Shown one piece after another: positions 1 to 5,871 of a stretch of 6,764 nt of DNA. Source of the stretch: Gallionellaceae bacterium (GTDB taxonomy: Bacteria > Pseudomonadota > Gammaproteobacteria > Burkholderiales > Gallionellaceae). The translations under genes and the position numbers were made by a program. How positions within the stretch are numbered: the stretch's first letter is position 1; every line of letters begins with the position of its first letter. Where the stretch lies: the NCBI GenBank assembly GCA_947445045.1, contig CANFCA010000060.1:1-6764 (forward strand), in the 5' to 3' direction. Under the pieces are notes generated by a model. It searched no databases. It saw only the letters and a list, made by a program, of their open reading frames with translations, and was not told where the DNA came from.

Positions 1-104
1 CAGCCAAATTTACGCCGATTTATTCCACACAAATTCAGGTCTAATGGCAAATCTCGGTTTAGTACCTCGCCGTTTGGCAATCCGATTTCTAAGTTAATTT
101 TCAT
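1..104 (-). CDS. Possible 5' end of an unidentified gene, cut by the window edge
   Basis: A frame starting with ATG at 102-104 reads 34 codons without a stop and leaves the window at the left edge. It begins MKINLEIGLPNGEVLNRD and is followed by a leucine-rich stretch with one cysteine and then INRRKF. An in-frame TAG lies 12 bases upstream of the ATG, so this ATG is the natural start. The only ribosome-binding signal is a weak AGG about 12 bases upstream. I do not recognise the protein. An open frame of this length can occur by chance. The matching orientation (it would follow the toxin gene after a gap of about 100 bp) and the natural-looking start make it worth recording. Confidence 0.3.
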   Translation of the reverse strand, partial: MKINLEIGLPNGEVLNRDLPLDLNLCGINRRKFG

Positions 105-209
105 CGTTGAAGGCTACCTGTATCACCTGCATTTAGCAATTAGCGAAACGCTGATTTAAGTCCTTCTAGGTTCGATAAGCTCTGATAGAGCGAGGTGGTA
201 ACTATGGTT
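105..209. other. Gap after the toxin gene with two small hairpins
   Basis: This stretch lies between the toxin stop and the partial frame at the left edge. It holds a perfect 5-bp inverted repeat, GCTCT at 179-183 and AGAGC at 187-191, with a 3-base loop, 18 bases past the toxin stop. It also holds an 8-bp imperfect one, 138-145 with 149-156, with AAA between. On the minus strand neither is followed by a run of T, so neither is a convincing intrinsic terminator. The first could still mark the 3' end of the toxin message. I see no promoter that I would defend. Confidence 0.3.
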
Positions 210-632
210 TTAAGTTGATGCAGTAGCGATAATACGCACCGCTTCGCTGACACTGATGAGACGCACACCTTGGTACGTGCTGACTGAGAGTAATGGCTGA
301 TCCCCCGTCACGATGCAATCAACTTTTGCTGACAGTGCTGTGCCAATCACAACGTCGTCATCTGGGTCTGGGGCGATACCAGATAGGGGAGTGGGACGAA
401 CTAGCGTGCATAAGGCGGTGTAACGATCAACCAGTTGGTCGACTGAAAGTTTTGATGCCTCAATCTTTTTTTCGAACTTGCGCCGCCCCAAAATATCGGT
501 CAACTCTGCTAACAACGGTGTGCTGGTAAAAAGTGTGACGCGTTTCTCGTGTGCCGCCTGCAACAGCAGGTGAGGCGCACCGCCCCACAACATTGCCGAG
601 GCTACTACGTTTGTGTCAAGCAGTAGCCGCAT
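210..632 (-). CDS. PIN-domain toxin (putative RNase) of a type II toxin-antitoxin pair
   Basis: The protein has 140 residues and is a single PIN domain, a metal-dependent RNase fold. It resembles the family annotated as 'putative toxin-antitoxin system toxin component, PIN family'. The expected acidic residues are present: D6 in the N-terminal LLLDTN, E43 in LLAELTDIL, the cluster D91-D93 in PDPDDDVVIGTAL, and D111 in IVTGDQPLL. These would hold Mg2+ or Mn2+ at the active site. The ATG at 630-632 overlaps the last base of the antitoxin stop (TGATG). A TTG one codon earlier is also in frame but less likely. No clear Shine-Dalgarno precedes the ATG, so translation is probably coupled to the antitoxin. 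The family suggests growth inhibition by RNA cleavage; the RNA target cannot be read from sequence. Nothing indicates truncation, since both ends of the domain are present. Confidence 0.88.
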   Translation of the reverse strand: MRLLLDTNVVASAMLWGGAPHLLLQAAHEKRVTLFTSTPLLAELTDILGRRKFEKKIEASKLSVDQLVDRYTALCTLVRPTPLSGIAPDPDDDVVIGTALSAKVDCIVTGDQPLLSVSTYQGVRLISVSEAVRIIATAST

Positions 633-877
633 CAATTGGCATTTTTAGCACGTCGCTCGGTTCGCATAACGCGGATTTCTTCAGCCACTTCTTCTGGTGA
701 CATCGTGTTAGTTATATCGACCGCCGCCATGCGTTTCATCGCATCAAACAATTCAACTTGACGTTGTGACTTGAGCTGCTCGCGCAATATCCTCTCGATG
801 GTGTCTGAAGTCAGCAGTCCTGCAAGCTGGGCTTCTTGAGCGAGTTGGTCTGGCAGGTTAATTTGAACGGTTGTCAT
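632..877 (-). CDS. Antitoxin, ribbon-helix-helix-like, partner of the PIN toxin
   Basis: This 81-residue protein starts with TVQINLPD, a short beta strand typical of ribbon-helix-helix DNA-binding antitoxins. It is followed by a first helix (about 9-20) and a second helix (about 23-36, SDTIERILREQLK). The C-terminal part (about 60-77, SPEEVAEEIRVMRTERRAK) is charged and probably helical, the usual place where such antitoxins wrap around and inhibit their toxin. The start ATG at 875-877 has GGAG (886-889) 8 bases upstream. The gene sits directly before the PIN toxin and shares one base with it, the normal antitoxin-first order. By analogy with the family it should repress its own promoter through the N-terminal domain. 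The fold assignment rests on pattern and on the partner gene, not on an alignment. Confidence 0.85.
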   Translation of the reverse strand: MTTVQINLPDQLAQEAQLAGLLTSDTIERILREQLKSQRQVELFDAMKRMAAVDITNTMSPEEVAEEIRVMRTERRAKNAN

Positions 878-902
878 GGCATTTACTCCACGGTGTTTTG
901 AT

Positions 903-924
903 GGCTTGAATTCTACGGCAAGCC
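903..924 (-). promoter_or_regulatory. Possible promoter -10 and operator of the antitoxin-toxin pair
   Basis: On the minus strand TAGAAT (910-915) matches five of six bases of a sigma-70 -10 box and lies 33 bases before the antitoxin ATG. I see no good -35 hexamer at the usual spacing. The same place is spanned by a perfect 6-bp inverted repeat, GGCTTG (903-908) and CAAGCC (919-924), with a 10-base centre. A palindrome over the -10 is where a self-regulating antitoxin dimer would be expected to bind. A second inverted repeat, AGGAA (928-932) with TTCCT (939-943), lies just upstream. The assignment is inference; short palindromes also occur by chance. Confidence 0.33.
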
Positions 925-995
925 GTTAGGAAAAGACATTCCTTTGCCGAGTATTAACGAGCAAATAGAGCCAGTTTCAACAAGTCTTTCAAAGA

Positions 996-1010
996 AGCAA
1001 AACGTTTGCT
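996..1010 (-). terminator. Weak terminator-like hairpin overlapping the prpE stop
   Basis: AGCAAA (996-1001) and TTTGCT (1005-1010) form a perfect 6-bp inverted repeat with a 3-base loop. It overlaps the prpE stop codon at 1009-1011. On the minus strand the stem is followed by TCTTTG, a short and interrupted T-rich stretch. Only two of the six pairs are G-C, so termination would be inefficient at best. Read-through of prp transcripts into the toxin-antitoxin pair is therefore possible. Confidence 0.28.
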
Positions 1011-2898
1011 ACGGGACTATCTGTTTGCCGCGCAGCACTTCAATAATTTCAGGAATCACAGCCGGATCATCAATCGTGGAGGCCACAACATATTCCTGTC
1101 CATTGACGATTTTGCACAGGGTTTTGCGTAGCGTTTTGCCGGAGCGCGTCTTGGGCAAGCGCGCCAAGATGACGGTGTCCTTGTAGCAAGTGATCGCGCC
1201 TATGGTTTCGCGAACGCGGGCGATGAGTTCTTTTTGCAAATCTGCTTCGCTGATGGCCACGCCGGATTTGAGCACCACCAATCCCATCGGCACTTGTCCT
1301 TTTAATTCGTCGTCGCGTGCAATGACGGCGCATTCCGCCACTGCCGGATGGCTGGCAATCACTTCCTCGATTTCTCCGGTGGATAGCCGATGCCCTGCGA
1401 CATTGATCACATCATCTACCCGACCCATGACAAACACATAACCGTCATCGTCAATATAACCGCCGTCGCCAGTGGTGTAGTAGCCGGTCAGAAAACTGAG
1501 ATAGCTGTCGCGGAATTTATTGTCATCGCCCCAAATGCGATTCAGGCAAGCAGGTGGCAACGGTAGTTTGACGGCGATGTAGCCTTGCGAGCCGCGTGGC
1601 ATTTGATGTCCGTTTTCGTCTAGTATCTGCACATTGAAACCGGGTACGGGCATGGTGGAAGATCCGGGCTTGATAGTCATTGGTTCTACGCCTTGTAAAT
1701 TGGCGGTGATGGCCCAGCCCGTTTCGGTTTGCCACCAGTGATCTACGACAGGTTTGCCGCTGTTATCAGTAAGCCATGCTTCGGTGGGTGCATCGAGACG
1801 TTCGCCTGCCGAGAAGATGGTCAACAGTTTGCTCAAGTCGTAATTCTTCATCAGCAACGCTTGCGAGTCTTCTTTCTTCACTGCGCGAAATGCAGTCGGT
1901 GCGGTGAACAATGCCTTCACACCATACTCGGCGCACACGCGCCACAACGCACCCGCATCGGGAGTCATGATCGGCTTGCCTTCGTAAACTACCGTGGTGC
2001 AACCTTGCAGTAACGGGGCGTACACGATGTAGGAATGACCGACCACCCAACCCACGTCGGACGAGGCCCAGAACACATCTCCCGCTTCAACATTATAGAT
2101 TGCCTTCATGCTGTACTTGAGTGCCACTGCATGACCGCCGTTCTCGCGCACCACGCCTTTGGGTTTGCCGGTCGTGCCTGAGGTGTAAAGGATGTATAGC
2201 GGATCGCTGCCCTTCACGGGCGTGCAACCGACGGGTTCGGCTTTTGCCAGCAGTGTTGTCCAATCATAATCGCGACCAGCAGTGAGCGGTGCGGCACATT
2301 GCGGACGTTGAAAAATGATGCAGTTCTGCGGCTTGTGTGTTGCGAGTGCTATGGCTTTGTCGAGCAGTGGTTTGTATTCCACGATGCGCTTGATTTCGAT
2401 GCCGCAGGAAGCGGAGAGGATGACTTTTGGTTTGGCATCGTCGATGCGCAATGCCAGTTCCGGTGGCGCGAAGCCGCCGAATACGACGGAGTGGATTGCG
2501 CCCAAGCGTGCCACCGCTAGCATGGCGATGACCGCTTCCGGGATCATCGGCATGTAGATGATAACGCGGTCGCCCTTCACTACGCCAAGATCTGCCAGCA
2601 TTCCGGCAGTGCGCGCCACGGAATCGGTGAGCTCTGAGTAGGTAAATTTCGATTTGGTGTCGGTGACAGGGGAATCAAAAATGAGCGCGAGTTGATTGCC
2701 GCGCCCGTTACTCACATGATGATCGAGCGCCATGTAAGCAGTGTTCATCTCACCATCGGCGAACCAATAGCCTATTCCATCCGCATCGCGCGTCAAAATC
2801 TGTTGCGGAAATTTATACCATTCCAAGGCTTCGGCCTGCTTGCGCCAGAAGCCCTCAGGATCATTCATCGAAAGGTCATACTCGGTTTGGTAACTCAT
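1009..2898 (-). CDS. prpE: Propionyl-CoA synthetase (propionate--CoA ligase)
   Basis: PrpE activates propionate with ATP and CoA to propionyl-CoA through a propionyl-AMP intermediate, feeding the methylcitrate cycle in the cytoplasm. The 629-residue product has the full set of ANL adenylate-forming motifs. These are the phosphate-binding loop YTSGTTGKPKG (238-248), DHWWQTETG (386-394), YTTGDGG (474-480), and the hinge region GRVDDVINVAGHRLSTGEIE (492-511). The C-terminal KTRSGKTLRK carries the catalytic lysine K588. The length matches PrpE of enteric bacteria (about 628). The start chosen is ATG 2896-2898 (MSYQTEYDLS), which has GGGGGA 7 bases upstream and the N-terminus usual for the family. 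An upstream in-frame ATG at 2944-2946 would add 16 residues encoded by the neighbouring palindrome and is rejected. Acetyl-CoA synthetase is the closest alternative, but the operon and the GHRLSTGEIE hinge favour PrpE. It is the last prp gene, 99 bp after prpD. Confidence 0.95.
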   Translation of the reverse strand: MSYQTEYDLSMNDPEGFWRKQAEALEWYKFPQQILTRDADGIGYWFADGEMNTAYMALDHHVSNGRGNQLALIFDSPVTDTKSKFTYSELTDSVARTAGMLADLGVVKGDRVIIYMPMIPEAVIAMLAVARLGAIHSVVFGGFAPPELALRIDDAKPKVILSASCGIEIKRIVEYKPLLDKAIALATHKPQNCIIFQRPQCAAPLTAGRDYDWTTLLAKAEPVGCTPVKGSDPLYILYTSGTTGKPKGVVRENGGHAVALKYSMKAIYNVEAGDVFWASSDVGWVVGHSYIVYAPLLQGCTTVVYEGKPIMTPDAGALWRVCAEYGVKALFTAPTAFRAVKKEDSQALLMKNYDLSKLLTIFSAGERLDAPTEAWLTDNSGKPVVDHWWQTETGWAITANLQGVEPMTIKPGSSTMPVPGFNVQILDENGHQMPRGSQGYIAVKLPLPPACLNRIWGDDNKFRDSYLSFLTGYYTTGDGGYIDDDGYVFVMGRVDDVINVAGHRLSTGEIEEVIASHPAVAECAVIARDDELKGQVPMGLVVLKSGVAISEADLQKELIARVRETIGAITCYKDTVILARLPKTRSGKTLRKTLCKIVNGQEYVVASTIDDPAVIPEIIEVLRGKQIVP

Positions 2899-2905
2899 TG
2901 CCGTG

Positions 2906-2911
2906 TCCCCC
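2906..2911 (-). promoter_or_regulatory. Ribosome binding site that fixes the prpE start
   Basis: GGGGGA on the minus strand lies 7 bases before the ATG at 2896-2898. The two earlier in-frame ATGs (2911-2913 and 2944-2946) are preceded only by palindrome sequence without a purine-rich site. The repeat element ends at 2914, so this site lies just outside its stem and stays accessible. Confidence 0.7.
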
Positions 2912-2913
2912 AT

Positions 2914-2994
2914 GTAGGGTGGGTTGAGTGAAACGATACCCACCATTCAGCACATAAAATTTTGATGGGTATCGCTACGTTCAACCCATCCTAC
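2914..2994. repeat. Paired-hairpin extragenic palindrome in the prpD-prpE gap
   Basis: Two 31-base arms (2914-2944 and 2964-2994) are inverted copies of each other, 25 of 31 bases matching, with a 19-base AT-rich centre. Each arm also folds alone into a 7-bp stem with a 13-base loop: GGTGGGT (2918-2924) with ACCCACC (2938-2944), and GATGGGT (2964-2970) with ACCCATC (2984-2990). The second pair of the stem is G-C in one arm and A-T in the other, a compensatory change that supports the single-arm hairpins. The element begins 3 bases after the prpD stop and ends 2 bases before the GGGGGA site of prpE. The GTAGGGTGGGTTGA type of arm is, from memory, a common dispersed extragenic sequence in proteobacteria. 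It may stabilise the upstream mRNA or dampen prpE expression; no T-run follows it, so it is not an intrinsic terminator. Confidence 0.88.
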
Positions 2995-2997
2995 GAG

Positions 2998-4485
2998 TTA
3001 ATTGATGATGAACATCTCCATAAATTCATTCACTGGCATCGCCTCCAGTTTTGCTTTGTCGAGACACAGCGCCATGATCTGCTGGCAACGTTGTTCAGGA
3101 AAGCGCGTGCGCAAATTGCTCAGAAACTTCTGCTCCAGCACCGGTATACCTTCGGCACGTCGACGGCGATGTCCAATCGGGTATTCCACTTCGATCTTCT
3201 CGGTGTTGCTACCGTCCTTGAAGAATACTTGGATTGCATTCGCAATCGAGCGCTTGTCTGATTCCAAATATTCGTGGCTGTAGCGAGGTTCTTCGACGAT
3301 TTCCATCTTTTCACGCAACTGATCAATGATGGGATTCTCGTTGTGAAAACTGTCTTCGTAATGCTCCGCGACCAGATCACCGAACGCCAACGGAACAGCT
3401 ACCATGTATTGAATGCAGTGATCCCGATCCGCCGGATTGGCCAACGGACCCACCTTGGAGATGATGCGAATGGCAGACTCATGAGTCGTGATGACAATCT
3501 TGCTGATGTCATTCAATTTCCCCTTCACGTGCGGATGCAAACGCACCGCTGCTTCGCACGCAGTTTGCGAATGAAACTCGGCGGGGAAAGAAATCTTGAA
3601 CAACACATTTTCCATTACGTAACTGGCATAAGCTTGTTTGAGACTGAAACAACGTTGATCTTCCGGCTTGAGTTTTTGATCCTTGTTGGTTTTGCTAAAC
3701 AGTACATCGTAGAAGCCCCACTGCGGCGCGGTCAGCACGCCGGGGATGCCCATCTCGCCCGTCATGGTAATCATCGCCAGCCGAACCGCACGCGAAGTAG
3801 CATCGCCTGCTGCCCAAGATTTACGTGAACCAGCATTGGGAGAATGACGATAAGTGCGTAACGATTGTCCGTCGACAAATGCTTGCGACAGCGCGTCGAT
3901 CACCTGTGCTTCGGTGCCGCCCAACAGACGTGTCACCACGGCAACGGACGCGACTTTCACCAACACCACGTGATCCAGCCCAACGCGGTTGAAGCTGTTT
4001 TCAATCGCGAGCACACCTTGTATTTCATGGGCTTTAATCATTGCGGTTAATACATCACGGATGGTCAGTGGTGCTTTGCCTTCGGCTACCTTGCAACGGC
4101 TTAAATAATCAGCCACGGCGAGGATGCCGCCAAGGTTATCGGAAGGATGGCCCCATTCAGCAGCCAGCCAAGTGTCGTTGTAATCCAGCCAACGTATCAT
4201 CGCGCCAATATCCCACGCAGCTTTTACCGGATCGAGTTCATGCGAAGTACCGGGCACCCGCGCACCGTTGCGCACCGTAGTGCCCGGCACTAATGATCCG
4301 AGGTGCTTGGTGCATTCGGGGAAGCGCAATGCCAACAGTCCGCAGCCCAGTGTGTCGATTAGACAGTTGCGTGCAGTGTCGTAAGCTTCAGTTGAGTTGA
4401 TTTCCATACCGCAAACATATTTTGCGATATCTACCAACACTTGGTCGGGAGCGGGGCGGTTGTTCATTTCTACATTGGCACTCAT
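2998..4485 (-). CDS. prpD: 2-Methylcitrate dehydratase
   Basis: PrpD removes water from 2-methylcitrate to give 2-methyl-cis-aconitate, the third step of the methylcitrate cycle; it needs no iron-sulphur cluster. The 495-residue product is an MmgE/PrpD-family protein throughout. Strongly conserved stretches include [10 protein letters not shown] (41-50), [20 protein letters not shown] (98-117), [12 protein letters not shown] (162-173), [20 protein letters not shown] (210-229), [20 protein letters not shown] (289-308), and near the C-terminus [11 protein letters not shown]. Compared with my recollection of the 483-residue E. coli enzyme it has a short lysine-rich insertion at about 263-279. 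The start at 4483-4485 has GAGGA (4493-4497) 7 bases upstream. ATG 4465-4467 is an alternative without such a site. The gene follows prpC by 130 bp. AcnD, which does the same step in many other bacteria, is an aconitase homologue and clearly different. Confidence 0.96.
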   Translation of the reverse strand: MSANVEMNNRPAPDQVLVDIAKYVCGMEINSTEAYDTARNCLIDTLGCGLLALRFPECTKHLGSLVPGTTVRNGARVPGTSHELDPVKAAWDIGAMIRWLDYNDTWLAAEWGHPSDNLGGILAVADYLSRCKVAEGKAPLTIRDVLTAMIKAHEIQGVLAIENSFNRVGLDHVVLVKVASVAVVTRLLGGTEAQVIDALSQAFVDGQSLRTYRHSPNAGSRKSWAAGDATSRAVRLAMITMTGEMGIPGVLTAPQWGFYDVLFSKTNKDQKLKPEDQRCFSLKQAYASYVMENVLFKISFPAEFHSQTACEAAVRLHPHVKGKLNDISKIVITTHESAIRIISKVGPLANPADRDHCIQYMVAVPLAFGDLVAEHYEDSFHNENPIIDQLREKMEIVEEPRYSHEYLESDKRSIANAIQVFFKDGSNTEKIEVEYPIGHRRRRAEGIPVLEQKFLSNLRTRFPEQRCQQIMALCLDKAKLEAMPVNEFMEMFIIN

Positions 4486-4518
4486 TTATTTTTCCTCAAT
4501 AAAAATTCAAAACATTTT

Positions 4519-4606
4519 TTCCACGAAAAACACGAAAGGCACGGAATTAAATCAACAACAAAATCTCAATCGGTTTTTTGTCCGTGCTTTTCGTGTCTTT
4601 CGTGAA
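4519..4606. repeat. Inverted repeat built of 9-bp CACGAAANN units in the prpC-prpD gap
   Basis: The left arm (4519-4545) and right arm (4581-4606) are inverted copies differing by one indel and two substitutions, separated by 35 bases. Each arm consists of three 9-base units. In the left arm CACGAAAAA, CACGAAAGG and CACGGAATT occupy 4522-4548. On the minus strand the right arm reads CACGAAAGA, CACGAAAAG and CACGGACAA over 4604-4578. A further 6-bp pairing, CAATCG (4567-4572) with CGATTG (4607-4612), could enclose the right arm as an alternative fold. On the minus strand the stem is followed by an A-rich, not T-rich, stretch, so this is not an intrinsic terminator. Similar CACGAAA-type palindromes are, from memory, widespread in bacterial genomes. 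The element ends 9 bases from the prpC stop and leaves the prpD ribosome binding site free. Confidence 0.88.
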
Positions 4607-4615
4607 CGATTGGGT

Positions 4616-5764
4616 TTAACGCTTCTCGATAGGCACCCAGGCCAGATTCTCCGGCCCGATGTAGTTTGCACTTGGCCGGATAATCTTGCCGTCGGCACGT
4701 TGCTCCATCACATGCGCGCCCCAGCCGGTGACGCGCGAAATGACGAACAAGGGTGTGAACATATTCGTCGGCACACCCATCATGTGATACGACACGGCTG
4801 AGAACCAATCGAGATTAGGAAACATCTTCTTGGTTTCCCACATCACGGATTCCAATCGTGCGGCGATGTCGAACATCAGCATGTCGCCTTTTTCTTGCGC
4901 CAGTTGTTTCGCCACGCGTTTGATCACTTCATTGCGCGGATCGGAGATGGTGTACACCGGATGGCCGAAACCGATGACGATCTCCTTGCGTGCAACACGT
5001 TCGCGGATGTCTGCTTCTGCGGCATCAGGAGATGAGTAACGGCTCTGGATACGGAACGCTTCCTCGTTCGCGCCACCGTGCTTGGGGCCGCGCAACGCAC
5101 CGATAGCACCGGTGATGCATGAGTAGATGTCGGAGTTGGTTCCGGCGATGACGCGTGCGGCAAAGGTGGATGCGTTGAACTCATGCTCGGCATACAGGAT
5201 GAGCGAAGTGTGCATGGCGCGCACCCAGGATGCCTTGGCAGGCATACCGTGTAGCAGATGTAGGAAATGTCCGCCGATCGAATCGTCGTCCGTCTCCACG
5301 TTGATGCGTTTGCCCGACGTGCTGAAGTGATGCCAGTACACCAGCATCGAACCGAAGCAGGCGAGCATGCGGTCGATGATCTCTTTCGTCTTGGCAGGGT
5401 CATGTGCTTCAGATTCTTGTTCGCATGTGCCGAGTACCGAACAACCGGTGCGCATCACATCCATCGGATGGGCATTTGCGGGGATCGCCTCCAATGCCTG
5501 CCTCACGGGTTGCGGCAGACCGCGTAGCGTTTTCAGTTTTGCTTTATAAGTTTGCAACTGCGCGGCATTCGGTAGCGTGCCGTGGATCAGCAGATGTGCA
5601 ATCTCCTCGAACTCGGCCTGTTCGGCAAAGTCCAGAATGTCATAACCACGATAATGCAAATCGTTGCCGGTGCGCCCGACAGTACAGACCGCCGTGTTTC
5701 CCGCGACCGTGCCGGATAATGCGACTGACTTCTTGGGTTTCGGTAGTGTGCTTTCTTCTGCCAT
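4616..5764 (-). CDS. prpC: 2-Methylcitrate synthase
   Basis: PrpC condenses propionyl-CoA with oxaloacetate to 2-methylcitrate and CoA. The 382-residue product is a short, bacterial type of citrate synthase. The catalytic residues can be placed at H229 in [15 protein letters not shown]268 in VIGFGHPVY and D319 in [25 protein letters not shown] (192-200) and RPSANYIGP (363-371) are further family signatures. The N-terminal [14 protein letters not shown] (30-43) is also typical. The operon position and this architecture favour methylcitrate synthase over housekeeping citrate synthase, which is usually longer (about 430). The start ATG at 5762-5764 ([10 protein letters not shown]) has AGGAG 6 bases upstream. 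The frame stays open for 31 more codons to an upstream ATG, but those codons translate an extragenic palindrome and are not part of the gene. It lies 107 bp after prpB. Confidence 0.95.
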   Translation of the reverse strand: MAEESTLPKPKKSVALSGTVAGNTAVCTVGRTGNDLHYRGYDILDFAEQAEFEEIAHLLIHGTLPNAAQLQTYKAKLKTLRGLPQPVRQALEAIPANAHPMDVMRTGCSVLGTCEQESEAHDPAKTKEIIDRMLACFGSMLVYWHHFSTSGKRINVETDDDSIGGHFLHLLHGMPAKASWVRAMHTSLILYAEHEFNASTFAARVIAGTNSDIYSCITGAIGALRGPKHGGANEEAFRIQSRYSSPDAAEADIRERVARKEIVIGFGHPVYTISDPRNEVIKRVAKQLAQEKGDMLMFDIAARLESVMWETKKMFPNLDWFSAVSYHMMGVPTNMFTPLFVISRVTGWGAHVMEQRADGKIIRPSANYIGPENLAWVPIEKR

Positions 5765-5770
5765 GTCTCT

Positions 5771-5775
5771 CTCCT
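5771..5775 (-). promoter_or_regulatory. Ribosome binding site that fixes the prpC start
   Basis: AGGAG within AAGGAGAG on the minus strand lies 6 bases before the ATG at 5762-5764. It is the strongest Shine-Dalgarno sequence in the window and decides against the longer frame that begins at 5857, inside the palindrome. Confidence 0.8.
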
Positions 5776-5794
5776 TGATCAAGATATTTTCTAT

Positions 5795-5863
5795 CCGTTC
5801 GCCCTGAGCTTGTCGAAGGGTTTTGTTGCGGCGTTGGTGGTTCGACAGTCTCACCACGAACGG
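5795..5863. repeat. Cloverleaf-like extragenic palindrome in the prpB-prpC gap
   Basis: The outer ends pair as CCGTTCG (5795-5801) with CGAACGG (5857-5863). Inside, each arm forms its own hairpin with an 11-base loop: CCCT (5802-5805) with AGGG (5817-5820), and GTGGT (5837-5841) with ACCAC (5853-5857, sharing its last base with the outer stem). The two loops are reverse complements at 9 of 11 bases. Three stem pairs differ between the arms by compensatory changes, so each arm is self-complementary although the arms no longer match one another there. The CCGTTCGCCCTGAGCTTGTC type of arm is, from memory, a very common dispersed repeat in proteobacteria. Its translation gives the telltale RQAQGER peptide. 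It ends 8 bases from the prpB stop. Confidence 0.87.
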
Positions 5864-5871
5864 TCTAGTTG

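Noticed and set aside
293..529. Plus-strand frame opposite the PIN toxin gene
   Set aside because: It lies entirely antisense to the toxin gene, which has conserved catalytic residues; it has no support of its own.
633..635. TTG as the toxin start
   Set aside because: The next codon is ATG in the typical TGATG overlap with the antitoxin stop; the family normally starts right before RLLLDTN.
3274..3828. Plus-strand open frame of 184 codons opposite prpD
   Set aside because: It is antisense to a highly conserved gene, has an unlikely protein composition, no ribosome binding site and no recognisable domain.
4519..4606. Intrinsic terminator between prpC and prpD
   Set aside because: No T-run follows the stem on the minus strand; the long loop and unit structure fit a dispersed repeat.
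4519..4606. CRISPR-like array because of the repeated CACGAAA units
   Set aside because: The units are 9 bases long and contiguous without spacers, and the arms are inverted; nothing resembles cas genes.
4397..4801. Plus-strand open frame spanning the prpC-prpD gap
   Set aside because: It reads through the palindrome and the antisense of the prpC 3' end; the open frame follows from the genes on the other strand.
4924..5778. Several open frames inside prpC on both strands
   Set aside because: All are shadows of prpC in other frames, rich in Arg, Ser and Cys, with no family features.
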